Assembly (NCBI RefSeq): GCF_028596025.1
Contig: NZ_CP117167.1
Location: 2,170,001 to 2,234,000, forward strand
Reading direction: 5' to 3'
DNA: 64,000 nucleotides
DNA from: Mucilaginibacter jinjuensis
Lineage (GTDB): Bacteria > Bacteroidota > Bacteroidia > Sphingobacteriales > Sphingobacteriaceae
Shown here: positions 1-8,425 of the stretch, piece after piece
Layout of the letters: every line of letters begins with the position of its first letter
How positions within the stretch are numbered: the stretch's first letter is position 1
Notes under the pieces: generated by a model
Seen by the model: the letters and a program-made list of their open reading frames with translations, nothing else
Database searches by the model: none
Told to the model about the DNA's origin: nothing
Program-made: the position numbers and the translations under genes

Positions 1-73
1 ATATACGTCATTCGTTTGGAAATACTTTTTTAAAACCTTCAACTAGTTGAACTTTTTTGTTACCCGGCGGGGC

Positions 74-81
74 GACCTTTG
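74..81 (+). promoter_or_regulatory. Bacteroidota -7 element just before the ATG at 86
   Basis: GACCTTTG matches the TAnnTTTG -7 consensus except at the first base. A TTTG at 56-59 sits at a -33-like distance. The ATG follows after four bases, so the transcript would be leaderless or nearly so. This favours the start at 86 over the in-frame start at 47. Confidence 0.5.
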
Positions 82-85
82 TGTT

Positions 86-451
86 ATGGAAAATAGAAAG
101 ACAGTGGTAAAGATCCCGGAAACCGTGCCAGGCACAGGACCGGTACTGATGGTGAACATGCTTAAATTTGCGGACCGTCGCTTGTACCTGGAAGAATACC
201 TCCCGGCATTTAACCAAGTGGTGAAAACGTTGGGGCTGGAAGCCAAAGTAAACCTCGCGACCAACGCATTAGCCAGCGTCGTAGCGGATGAAGGTGAGGA
301 ATGGGACGCCATTGCCATCGTAGAGTATGCCAGCGCCGAAACATTTCTGACCGTGGCGCGAAGCGAGGCTTACCATGAAATAGCCGAACCGCTGCGGTTG
401 GCTGCTACCGCCAAGCTCAAACTGTACATGACGCGGCGGTTTGACTTGTAA
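86..451 (+). CDS. DUF1330-like small protein
   Basis: The protein is 121 aa when started at 86; an upstream in-frame start at 47 would add 13 residues that overlap the promoter. The N-terminal GPVLMVNMLKF stretch and the later IAIVEYASAETF segment resemble DUF1330/ferredoxin-like alpha-beta barrel proteins, which are small cytoplasmic proteins of unknown or weakly defined catalytic role. There is no signal peptide or membrane segment. It stands alone, with its own promoter and a separately promoted Crp/Fnr gene downstream. The family assignment is by motif only and could equally be an EthD/ABM-type dimeric barrel. Confidence 0.6.
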   Translation: MENRKTVVKIPETVPGTGPVLMVNMLKFADRRLYLEEYLPAFNQVVKTLGLEAKVNLATNALASVVADEGEEWDAIAIVEYASAETFLTVARSEAYHEIAEPLRLAATAKLKLYMTRRFDL

Positions 452-456
452 TTTCT

Positions 457-464
457 TACTTTAG
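457..464 (+). promoter_or_regulatory. -7-like element before the Crp/Fnr pseudogene
   Basis: TACTTTAG differs from TAnnTTTG at one base and lies three bases before the ATG at 468. A TTTG at 440-443 is at a plausible -33 distance. Confidence 0.4.
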
Positions 465-467
465 CCT

Positions 468-1042
468 ATGCACCAGCTGATCCTGAACAATTTTGCCATG
501 CACATAGCGCTTGCCCTTGAAGAACAGGAGCAGGCGCTTGCCTTCTTTCAACTCAAAGAAGTGAAAAAGCGCAGCTGGCTGCTGCAGGCGGGAGAAACCG
601 ACCGCTACATCTACTTTGTAAAGCGCGGCTGCCTGCGCATGTTTTATACAGATAAGAGCGGTGAAGGCCACATCATCGGTTTTACCCGGAAAACTGGTGG
701 GTCTGCGATATTGTGAGCTTTTTTAATGCAAGACCCTCAGCAAACGCCATTCAGGCGCTGGAAGACAGCGAGGTGTACTATATCTCGCTTCCCAGCCTGG
801 AAGAATTATTCGAAACCATCCCGAAGTTCGAGCGCTTTTTCCGTATCCTCAGCCAAAATGGCTTCGAGCTGTACGAGCGTCGCATTACCTCTCAACTCTA
901 CAAAACCGCCGAGGAACGCTACCTTGAGTTCCGTAAGCGTTACCCGGACTTGGAGCAACGCATCGCCCAAAAACAGATCGCCTGTTATTTGGGCATCACG
1001 CCGGCGTTCTTAAGCATGATGCGCAAGGAAAGCGGCGTGTGA
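468..1042 (+). pseudogene. Crp/Fnr family regulator, frameshifted
   Basis: Two reading frames, 468-716 and 713-1042, together encode one Crp/Fnr protein of about 190 aa: a cyclic-nucleotide-binding-like N-terminus ending near GFT, then a continuation with a helix-turn-helix near QKQIACYLGITPAFLS. Inserting one C in the CCC run at 685-687 restores a continuous reading through PENWWVCDIVSFF, which is typical of the family. The lesion is therefore a one-base deletion in a short homopolymer, either a true mutation or a sequencing error. If real, the product would lack its DNA-binding domain. The gene has its own promoter and no operon partner. Confidence 0.8.
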
Positions 1043-1072
1043 GCTGATTCCATCAATAAAGTTTGATTTGCG

Positions 1073-1080
1073 TAACTTTG
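1073..1080 (+). promoter_or_regulatory. TAnnTTTG -7 element, four bases before the ATG
   Basis: TAACTTTG is a perfect match to the Bacteroidota -7 consensus. The ATG at 1085 begins four bases later, implying a leaderless mRNA. No good -33 TTTG is seen at the usual distance. Confidence 0.55.
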
Positions 1081-1084
1081 GCGG

Positions 1085-1927
1085 ATGATAGATGAAATAC
1101 CGGGCGTCAATATGGCCGATCTTCGGCTGCAGGGCTTCAAAGTACATACACTACCAGCTTACGTCGATGTACCGGCAGTGCATGGCCGCCGGGATTTTTA
1201 TAAAATGGGCCTGATCACCGGCGAAATGACCATCGGTTATGGCGATGAAGTATTAGAACTGCGGGATACCGTATTATTTTTTGTTAACCCCCGTGTGCCC
1301 CGTTCGCTGCTGCGCCGTTCTCGGTCAACCGCAGGCTACGCCTGTATTTTCACCGATGCTTTTATGCCGGCCATCGTCAAGAAGTCGCCCTTGTTTAACG
1401 CCGGGCAGAACCCGCTTATCCGGTTAAATAGCGAACAGGCTGCTTTTATGACGGGCATTTTCCAAAAGATGCTGGCCGCGCGGGACGGCGACTATGCCTA
1501 TAAGGGCGACTTGATCAAAAGCTGTATCGAACTGATCATTCATGAGGCTTTGTCGATACAGCCCCCTGTGCAGCAACCGTTCAACGGTGCTGCGCGGATG
1601 ACGCATTTATTTATGGACTTGCTGGAAAGACAGTTCCCCATCGAGCATACCGCCGAACCGCTCCGGCTGCGGACGGCCCAGGACTTTGCGGCAAAGCTGG
1701 CGGTGCATATCAATTACCTCAACCGGGCTGTGAAAACGGTTACCGGCAAACCCACCTCGATACATATCGCGGAGCGCATCGTGGCCGAGGCTAAGGCGCT
1801 TTTACAGCATACCGACTGGAGCGTTGCGGATATTGCTTATGCGCTGGGTTTTGCTTACCCTACTTACTTCAACAACTTTTTCAAGCGGCTAACGGGCCTT
1901 ACGCCTAAATCCCTGCGCAAGGTTTGA
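1085..1927 (+). CDS. AraC family transcriptional regulator
   Basis: The protein is 280 aa, the usual length for the family. The N-terminal half is a cupin-like sensory domain. The C-terminal approximately 95 residues hold the double helix-turn-helix, with the second helix-turn-helix signature SVADIAYALGFAYPTYFNNF and the family-typical ending LTGLTPKSLRKV. It is a cytoplasmic DNA-binding protein. The next gene, 1991-2836, encodes an NAD-dependent epimerase and is a candidate target, but it has its own promoter and the link is inference. Start at 1085 is supported by the -7 element immediately upstream. Confidence 0.9.
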   Translation: MIDEIPGVNMADLRLQGFKVHTLPAYVDVPAVHGRRDFYKMGLITGEMTIGYGDEVLELRDTVLFFVNPRVPRSLLRRSRSTAGYACIFTDAFMPAIVKKSPLFNAGQNPLIRLNSEQAAFMTGIFQKMLAARDGDYAYKGDLIKSCIELIIHEALSIQPPVQQPFNGAARMTHLFMDLLERQFPIEHTAEPLRLRTAQDFAAKLAVHINYLNRAVKTVTGKPTSIHIAERIVAEAKALLQHTDWSVADIAYALGFAYPTYFNNFFKRLTGLTPKSLRKV

Positions 1928-1978
1928 TAATCATAATATTTGGTTTGATTATCGTTTAAACAGCGCCTGCATTAACCC

Positions 1979-1986
1979 GATCTTTG
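1979..1986 (+). promoter_or_regulatory. -7-like element before the epimerase gene
   Basis: GATCTTTG matches TAnnTTTG at all but the first base and again lies exactly four bases before the ATG at 1991. Confidence 0.45.
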
Positions 1987-1990
1987 GGTT

Positions 1991-2836
1991 ATGAAGATTT
2001 TAGTTACCGGGGCTACCGGCAAGGTCGGCAGTCGCTTCGTTCCGCGTTTATTAGCCAAAGGTTATGACGTGCGTATTTTGGTTCGTGACGCGTCTAAGGC
2101 AGTTGCATTAGCGGAAATTGGCGCCGAGGTCGTGACCGGAGACCTTTTTGATGCAGCCAGTTTAACGCCCGCTTTAGCAGACGTAGACGCGGTAATCCAT
2201 TTGGCGGCATTGTTCCGCACGTTTACCGATAACGAAGGGATTATCAGGACCAACCATGAAGGATCCATCGCGCTGGGCGATGCGGCAGTGGCCGCGGGTG
2301 TCAAACGTTTTGTGTTTGTCAGTACCAGCAATGTGTATGGTTCCGGCTACGGGCACCCGGCAAGGGAGGACGATCCGGTGAATAGCAATGACCCGAGGCC
2401 GTACGCTTCCAGCAAGATCGCGGCCGAGCAGGAGCTGTTAAAGGCAGCAATGGATGTGCGCGTCCTGCGTTTAGGCTTTGTTTATGGGGATAAAGACCCG
2501 CATATCGAAGAGATCATTCCGCTGCTCAAAAAGATGAAACGCCACTCCGGCTCGCGCATGCACATGGTGCACCATTTGGATGTGGCCCAGGCTTTGATCA
2601 TGCTGCTGGAACGCGACGGTTTGAACGGGGAGATCTTCAATATCGCAGATGATGCGCCGATCACCTTGTATGAACTGGCCGATTCCGTGGGGAAGGCTGC
2701 GGATACTTTTGAGGTCCCGGAAGCGCCGCTGGCTGACCCCTTTGAAGGTATTACTGATATTTCTAAATTACGCGGGACAGGTTTCCGGTTATTGGTGCCC
2801 AGTTATTACGTGGCGCGCGACCTGGATATTTTGTAA
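1991..2836 (+). CDS. NAD-dependent epimerase/dehydratase (extended SDR)
   Basis: A 281-aa cytoplasmic oxidoreductase. The N-terminal Rossmann motif G7-ATG-KVG13 binds NAD(P), and the YASSK motif (Tyr138, Lys142) with an upstream STSNVYG segment gives the catalytic triad of extended short-chain dehydrogenases. The substrate-binding C-terminal half is present, so the gene looks intact. The substrate cannot be told from sequence; nucleotide sugars or small hydroxy-ketones are typical. It follows the AraC gene by about 60 bp and precedes a small methyltransferase gene. Confidence 0.85.
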   Translation: MKILVTGATGKVGSRFVPRLLAKGYDVRILVRDASKAVALAEIGAEVVTGDLFDAASLTPALADVDAVIHLAALFRTFTDNEGIIRTNHEGSIALGDAAVAAGVKRFVFVSTSNVYGSGYGHPAREDDPVNSNDPRPYASSKIAAEQELLKAAMDVRVLRLGFVYGDKDPHIEEIIPLLKKMKRHSGSRMHMVHHLDVAQALIMLLERDGLNGEIFNIADDAPITLYELADSVGKAADTFEVPEAPLADPFEGITDISKLRGTGFRLLVPSYYVARDLDIL

Positions 2837-2857
2837 AGGCAAAAGAAAAGTATTCGG

Positions 2858-2865
2858 TATCTTCG
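2858..2865 (+). promoter_or_regulatory. -7-like element before the methyltransferase gene
   Basis: TATCTTCG matches TAnnTTTG with one mismatch and ends five bases before the ATG at 2871. It continues the pattern of near-leaderless starts in this block. Confidence 0.35.
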
Positions 2866-2870
2866 GTTCA

Positions 2871-3374
2871 ATGACCCACGAGGAAGCTGTTTCATTCATC
2901 AAAAATGCTGTTAAAGGCAACCAGCTGCAATACTGGGCCGACCTGGGCTGCGGCAACGGCACTTTTACGCGGGCCTTAGCGGAATTATTGCCGGAGGGGA
3001 GCCCTATCACCGCGGTTGACCGGGAAAGACAGCGCCTGGATATCGACAGAGTTAATTTTGTCCGGGCGGACTTTGTAAAGGACAATCTTCAGCTCGAGGA
3101 ACTCGACGGCATTTTGATCGCCAATGCCTTGCATTATGTGGCGGATAAAGCCGCTTTGATCACCCGGCTTGAACCCCAGTTTAGCGCTCAGCCTTGTTTT
3201 ATTATCATCGAATACGACACGGACCGGCGTAATCCCTGGGTACCTTATCCCATCCCTTTTGACAAACTGAAATTGCTTTTCGCGTTGCTGGGCTACCAAC
3301 GTGTGAGCAGGGTCAGTGAACGCCGCTCCGCCTACGGGTCCGGTAATATGTACTGCGCGCTGATCCAAAAATAG
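2871..3374 (+). CDS. Class I SAM-dependent methyltransferase
   Basis: A 167-aa protein with SAM-binding motif I at residues 23-30 (ADLGCGNG), an acidic motif II near AVDRERQRL, and a later ANALHYV motif, all typical of small class I methyltransferases. The longer in-frame reading that starts at 2649 overlaps the epimerase gene in another frame and its first 74 codons look like non-coding shadow, so 2871 is chosen. The protein is on the short side for the family but has the whole Rossmann core. The methyl acceptor is unknown. Confidence 0.8.
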   Translation: MTHEEAVSFIKNAVKGNQLQYWADLGCGNGTFTRALAELLPEGSPITAVDRERQRLDIDRVNFVRADFVKDNLQLEELDGILIANALHYVADKAALITRLEPQFSAQPCFIIIEYDTDRRNPWVPYPIPFDKLKLLFALLGYQRVSRVSERRSAYGSGNMYCALIQK

Positions 3375-3423
3375 CGCCGCCGCAATATAAAACACAAAGG
3401 CTTGCACAGCTGTTATCTTAAAT

Positions 3424-3957
3424 ATGAAACCACATCGTTTTCTCACAGGCGCGCTGTTGTTGGCAGCCGTATACGCTTCAGCGCAAAGCAAAAAACCGGC
3501 TTGTTCTTGTCCTGATGGAAACATCGCCGGCACGTTCGGTATCGGGCATCAGCATATATTCGTGGTCTGTGGCTCCAAAGACGCAACCACCTTCAAAGGC
3601 CGAACCGTTTTTTCTGAATTTTCGCTTTCGTTATGCGGCGCAGCGCAACCCCTTAACCGCTGGGGCGCCGACCAGCTTTGTCAGATCCATATCAAAGCAG
3701 ATACCTTGCTGGTAGAAGAACTGGTTAGCTTACCCGCTGGCTCCGCAGCAACCGAACAGCTTGTATTATGGCGCACCGATCATATTTATTTTACACGCGG
3801 CAAAGTCACGCAACGGATGTCGATCAACCGGGACCTTCCGAGATTTACGCCAGGGCAGATCGCCGCTACGCTGGCATCCTACGGCAAAACACCCAATGTC
3901 AATAACGAGCAAACGATCCCTAAAGTCGAGATTCATTTAGTAATTCAGATAGCTTGA
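3424..3957 (+). CDS. Secreted hypothetical protein
   Basis: A 177-aa protein with a clear signal peptide (hydrophobic stretch about residues 7-18, cleavage after ASA near residue 20). The mature part begins with a short Lys/Cys-containing segment (KKPACSCPDG) and has four cysteines in total, suggesting disulfides in the envelope. I do not recognise the family. A TATCTTAA stretch two bases before the start resembles a weak -7 element. It ends the block of small single genes and is followed by a long AT-rich gap. Confidence 0.65.
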   Translation: MKPHRFLTGALLLAAVYASAQSKKPACSCPDGNIAGTFGIGHQHIFVVCGSKDATTFKGRTVFSEFSLSLCGAAQPLNRWGADQLCQIHIKADTLLVEELVSLPAGSAATEQLVLWRTDHIYFTRGKVTQRMSINRDLPRFTPGQIAATLASYGKTPNVNNEQTIPKVEIHLVIQIA

Positions 3958-4492
3958 GTTTTGAGTTAAATATCCTGCCAATAAATTCAGTAGTTTTTAG
4001 AACATTGTTTGTGATTTAACCTGACACTTTATCGCTTATTCAGGCCTTATAAGTTGTTCTGTTAGTGTCCAATTGTCTGTTGAGCTATTTTTTTCAGGTC
4101 ATACTTTTGAGAATAACAGAAATTTCAGGTTAAAATATTCCGTTTTAGTTTAAAACTGATAATTTTTTTAGTAATTTTCACTTTTTTTTAAAAAAAATAA
4201 TTAAATATTTTAATTTAAATTGATTAATCCTAAATTGTGTTTAATTAAAAGTTATCACAGAAACATTTTTAGACCTAATACCCCTATGAACCCGATCACA
4301 ACATTTTTTCGAACCCCGTTTAATTTTCACTCCTCAACGGGATTGCTTCCTGATTTTTTATACTAAAAAGGGAACAAAAAGCTTCTAAGTTTTAGCATAT
4401 ATAACTAGCCTTTGGGCTCGTATAAAACCGTTATGGCCTAATGGCCAGGTTATCCAGCAAATCACATAATTAATTATACTAAATCCTTATTC
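3958..4492. other. AT-rich intergenic region without a gene
   Basis: No credible coding frame is seen in these 535 bases. The segment 4141-4260 is very AT-rich, with long A and T runs that would be intrinsically bent. A small palindrome TGGCC-TAAT-GGCCA lies at about 4435-4449. A TAGCCTTTG stretch near 4406-4415 could be a -7 element for the lipoprotein gene at 4493, but this is weak. Confidence 0.5.
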
Positions 4493-5989
4493 ATGAAAAA
4501 TTTCAAAAAACCATTTTTGAGTATTCTGACTTGCACAGCCCTTTTCACAGGATGTAAAAAAGAAGAAAAATTACAAATCGCGCCTAACATTGTTAAAGTT
4601 AAGGACAGCCCAAACTACAATTTTCCTTGGTATAGCGCGTCGACAATGCCCGTTTCTGCCAGTGCAACACCAGTTTCAATGCCATGGCAAAGTCAATCCG
4701 GATCGCCGATTGATGCCTCAATCGTTAGTGACTATCAGCAAAGTGATGGATGGCAACTGGTTTATGACACATTTAACACCACTGTGATACCGACAGCTTC
4801 CGGTCAACCTGCAGGAGGTCTTTATTTTGCGCTTTATAATGTATACAGAGGATTGCTTCGTTTTTACTTATACATTCCGCCTTCTTATATTTCCAATAAT
4901 AGTGATATAGAACATGGGTTGGCCATATCTTCCAATACTAATACAACATCTAAAATGCTGAATTTCGAAGGGGGAGATATCGTCGATCCATCCGGTAATA
5001 TTAGTGATTTTGTAAAAACCAACAATAATCCTGTTGCCTACGGGGGCGGCTGGTATGCTATGCAGTATGAAATTGCCTATGATCCTAATTTTGCTTCAAC
5101 TTCATATCCCGGTCTCGGTTTCACCTGGCACTCCAAAACAGTAAGCATTTCTCAAATTAACTTAAATGGCACCCAGCAGGGGACTATATCTGGAAACATT
5201 ACTCAAAAATCGTCTGGATTTAATTGGGCTGGCGCCATAGTAAATGGAATTATTGGAGCCGCAGAAATTTATGGTACTGCGGGGCTTAGCCTACTTGGAA
5301 CAATGTCGGCAAATATGACCAGCGCCGCCACAGGGGGATTGGCTGGAAATATAACTGGGCTGTTAAGCGGTATATTTGGAGGAAACAGCGGAAATACACA
5401 AGAAGTTGACCTTAAAATGAATTCCGCGATTTCATTGAATGGAACAATAACCGGCAGTCAACCACTTACACCTAATAATCTCGTAGTACCGGGACAGACA
5501 ATTGCCAATACTGTTGGCGCGCCTACACCGATATATCAATCTCCATTAGGAGTTTTCAATTTTCCAAGTAAGCCTGTAGTACATATTACAAGCACAAAAA
5601 CAACAGCGCCTAGCTCATGGGATGGACCATCTAATGCTTATTACGTCAACAGGCTCACAATAGATCCGACATTTTTAAGTTCCATACAGAAAAATCCCGC
5701 AGTTATTGCAGGAAGTTCGACCGTTCCCGCAGCAACCATTACAGTGCAGAACGCTGAAATCTTGTTGGAGAATTTTGATGCAAGCAGTTCGTTTTACAAT
5801 TATACTGAATCAACTGAAGCAGTATCAAACCTGACTTTGGTGAAAAATACAACCATAGACGGTGGTAAAATGGCCGCGACAGCCGCAACGGCATTGGTTA
5901 GGGTGACAGTTGCTGTTACACCGAATAATACCACAACGCCCCCCGTTACAATAGTCAAAACATTTTTAGCAACACTTTCCAATCCATAA
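4493..5989 (+). CDS. Lipoprotein with hydrophobic Gly/Ala-rich core
   Basis: A 498-aa protein with a lipoprotein signal peptide; the lipobox LFTGC places the lipidated Cys at about residue 21, followed by KKEEK. Ser/Thr/Asn-rich, low-complexity extracellular style throughout. Around residues 245-300 there is an unusual Gly/Ala/Ile-rich stretch (AGAIVNGIIGAAEIYGTAG and following) that could be a membrane-interacting or self-assembling segment. No enzyme motif is recognised. A strong terminator follows directly and the next gene encodes a T9SS cargo protein, so both may act at the cell surface. Confidence 0.7.
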   Translation: MKNFKKPFLSILTCTALFTGCKKEEKLQIAPNIVKVKDSPNYNFPWYSASTMPVSASATPVSMPWQSQSGSPIDASIVSDYQQSDGWQLVYDTFNTTVIPTASGQPAGGLYFALYNVYRGLLRFYLYIPPSYISNNSDIEHGLAISSNTNTTSKMLNFEGGDIVDPSGNISDFVKTNNNPVAYGGGWYAMQYEIAYDPNFASTSYPGLGFTWHSKTVSISQINLNGTQQGTISGNITQKSSGFNWAGAIVNGIIGAAEIYGTAGLSLLGTMSANMTSAATGGLAGNITGLLSGIFGGNSGNTQEVDLKMNSAISLNGTITGSQPLTPNNLVVPGQTIANTVGAPTPIYQSPLGVFNFPSKPVVHITSTKTTAPSSWDGPSNAYYVNRLTIDPTFLSSIQKNPAVIAGSSTVPAATITVQNAEILLENFDASSSFYNYTESTEAVSNLTLVKNTTIDGGKMAATAATALVRVTVAVTPNNTTTPPVTIVKTFLATLSNP

Positions 5990-5996
5990 CAATTGT

Positions 5997-6033
5997 AGCC
6001 TGGGGCACAATATATAAGCCCCAGGCTGTTTTT
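5997..6033 (+). terminator. Strong intrinsic terminator, abutting the next start codon
   Basis: A 10-bp perfect stem (AGCCTGGGGC / GCCCCAGGCT) with an 11-base loop is followed by a run of five T. It ends only about ten bases before the ATG at 6043. Confidence 0.85.
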
Positions 6034-6042
6034 CAAAAGACA

Positions 6043-7908
6043 ATGATTTCCAAATTATGCTATAATCTATTTATCATTTTCATCTGGATAAGCGGTTTGT
6101 TCTGCATCAGCTATGCGCAAGCCCAAATTGTGATTGCGCCTATTTCAAATGATGTAGAAATAACGTTGGATTCTACCGGAAACAAAGTATTAGCAATTGG
6201 AGACTTAGCACACATTTCAGGAATAAGTGGCAGTGCAACGATCACAATGACTCCATCTTCAGTAAGTTGTGCTCAAATAGGGCTTCAACAAATTGATATT
6301 AGGGTTCAGGACGGTGTAAATTCGGCGGAAACTAGCATCATGGTAAAAGTTAAAGAGCAACTCAAAATACTTTATCCTGTTGGATTACTTAAAATTCCTA
6401 CCTATGGAAATTGTGTAGGGCTTTTACCTGATTTTTCAAGATTTGCAAAAGTTAACACAAGTTGTGGCGATCAAGTAACTGTCACCCAATCATTACCCCC
6501 TGGAACTGAAGTGACCTTATATTTAAACGATACTATATTTGTGATGCTGCGAGCTCAAGATCAACATGGCAATCAGGACTCAGTATTAGTAAAGGCGTTA
6601 GGTGATAAAACGGTACCGTTACCAATCATTTCAGTAAGCAGCACGGATACCGCCATTTGTTCAGGCAACACGGCTACATTTACGAAAACAATAACGGGTT
6701 TAGATTACGCCTATGGAAACTGGCAACTGAACGGTAACGACATAAAAAATGCATATCAGCAAAATATAACACTTTCTGATTTAAAAGACGGGGATAAGAT
6801 CAGTTACATTATTCCTACATCATGCTCGGGAAATGTAAGTTCTAATATTATCAATATTAAAGTATATCCAGATAAAATACCTGATGTTAAAATTTTAAGC
6901 ATAGACACTGTTTCCTGTCCCGGAATTTTGCTTCGCTATAAACCGGTGTTATCTGTCAATATCCAGGGTGTAACGTATAAATGGATTTTAAACGGTAAAA
7001 TTACTACGATTACAGATTCTGTTTTTCAAAGCGCGAGCCTGAAAAATGGCGATATATTAACTTGTAAAATTTTTGGTAGTTCTCCCTGCTTAGGACCATT
7101 TGCATACGATTCAAATAACTATATTGTAAAAATAAATTCTGTTATTTCTCCGTCTATCGTAATCAGTTCTGTTAACAGTCAGGTCTGTACAGGAAGTCCT
7201 ATTAGTTTCGATGCAGTACTTAACAATGCGCTAAAGCCGACTTTAACCTGGAGAATTAACGGATCAGAAACGGGTAACCATGGTAAGACTTTTTCAGCCA
7301 TTTTAAAAAATGGCGACAAGGTCGACTGTATTCTGGACAGTCCGCAGAGTTGCTCTCCCGCAGTTCTATCTAATCAAATTACGGCAACGGTAGCAGAATT
7401 ACCCATCATAAGTCTCCCTAATTCGTTCAGCATAGCAGCAGGAAAAAATGTAATTATAAGCCCAGTAATAACCGGCAACGTTAGCACTTACCAATGGTCA
7501 CCTAATAGTGGATTAGATAATGCATATGTTAAAGCTCCTTTAGCAAGTCCCGATAAAACAACAGTCTATACATTAACAGTAGTGTCTCTCGATGGCTGTG
7601 CAGCAGTAGCATCTGTGACAGTTAACGTTACCTCTCCGTTACTTGTGATACCCAATACCTTTACCCCCAATAGTGACGGTGTTAACGACACCTGGCATAT
7701 ACCAGGAATATTATTTTATCCGAATTGTAGAATCACGATATATAACAGATACGGCCAGTCAGTATTTTTCTCAACTGGTTATTATTCAGATTGGAACGGA
7801 ACCTGTAAGGGATCATTATTGCCGGTAGGGACATACTATTATGTAATAGAATTAAACCCTTCTGACCAATCCACTACTTTAACAGGTTCCGTAACAATTA
7901 TCAGGTAA
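6043..7908 (+). CDS. Gliding-motility/T9SS type B sorting domain protein
   Basis: A 621-aa secreted protein with an N-terminal signal peptide (cleavage near AQA, residue 28). The middle consists of several Ig-like or PKD-like beta-sandwich modules with paired cysteines and repeated ICSGNTATF/VCTGSPISF-type openings. The last about 85 residues form the type B C-terminal sorting domain: IPNTFTPNSDGVNDTW, then NRYGQSVF, then LPVGTYYYVI. This targets the protein through the type IX secretion system to the outside of the cell. The gene starts right after a terminator, so its expression may depend on read-through from the lipoprotein gene. Confidence 0.9.
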   Translation: MISKLCYNLFIIFIWISGLFCISYAQAQIVIAPISNDVEITLDSTGNKVLAIGDLAHISGISGSATITMTPSSVSCAQIGLQQIDIRVQDGVNSAETSIMVKVKEQLKILYPVGLLKIPTYGNCVGLLPDFSRFAKVNTSCGDQVTVTQSLPPGTEVTLYLNDTIFVMLRAQDQHGNQDSVLVKALGDKTVPLPIISVSSTDTAICSGNTATFTKTITGLDYAYGNWQLNGNDIKNAYQQNITLSDLKDGDKISYIIPTSCSGNVSSNIINIKVYPDKIPDVKILSIDTVSCPGILLRYKPVLSVNIQGVTYKWILNGKITTITDSVFQSASLKNGDILTCKIFGSSPCLGPFAYDSNNYIVKINSVISPSIVISSVNSQVCTGSPISFDAVLNNALKPTLTWRINGSETGNHGKTFSAILKNGDKVDCILDSPQSCSPAVLSNQITATVAELPIISLPNSFSIAAGKNVIISPVITGNVSTYQWSPNSGLDNAYVKAPLASPDKTTVYTLTVVSLDGCAAVASVTVNVTSPLLVIPNTFTPNSDGVNDTWHIPGILFYPNCRITIYNRYGQSVFFSTGYYSDWNGTCKGSLLPVGTYYYVIELNPSDQSTTLTGSVTIIR

Positions 7909-7915
7909 TTTTAGG

Positions 7916-8287
7916 CTATTTTATATGACTATCTATCAATTCATCCACATTAAAGGTTTTTTTAAATACCATAATAATCATGCTCAAATGATCCGGTTCG
8001 CGTGTACTAACCCAAGTCCATCCAATGGTGTTCATGTAATTAAGCACACCCGATTCGGTTTTACATTTCTTTACAGTTTCCAGTTTGGCTGTCTCCGTCG
8101 TGTCTTTAAATTGGCGAATACTTTCAATCTGTCCGTAATCGACCGTCACTTTTTTAAGCGTGGCAAAATTTGGTGTCCAATCCTCTGCATGAATAACGCA
8201 GAATCGTTCAACTTTAGTTTGACATTGTCCAGTTTTGGCCAATAACAACAGGCTAGTGGCGATCAACATAAGGTGCTTTTTCATCAT
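7916..8287 (-). CDS. Small secreted hypothetical protein
   Basis: A 123-aa protein on the minus strand with a signal peptide (MMKKHLMLIATSLLLLAKT, cleavage near GQC/CQT around residue 22). The mature 100 residues contain a mixed alpha/beta pattern and a W-T-W-V segment. I do not recognise the family. It converges with the T9SS cargo gene, the two stops being only seven bases apart, and reads away from the beta-barrel gene at 8426. Confidence 0.65.
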   Translation of the reverse strand: MMKKHLMLIATSLLLLAKTGQCQTKVERFCVIHAEDWTPNFATLKKVTVDYGQIESIRQFKDTTETAKLETVKKCKTESGVLNYMNTIGWTWVSTREPDHLSMIIMVFKKTFNVDELIDSHIK

Positions 8288-8425
8288 GATGAGTGTTTAA
8301 GTTTGACAAACTTATTAATATAACTTTTAATATTGGTGTAATAATAATTGATAATCATGTACTTATCATGAATTTTGCGTCCCGAACTCGAAAATTAAGC
8401 CATAAAATCAGCCTGCTCATTATTA

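Noticed and set aside
2649..2870. Long N-terminal extension of the methyltransferase frame
   Set aside because: It overlaps the epimerase gene in another frame and has a basic, low-quality sequence; the conserved domain starts after 2871.
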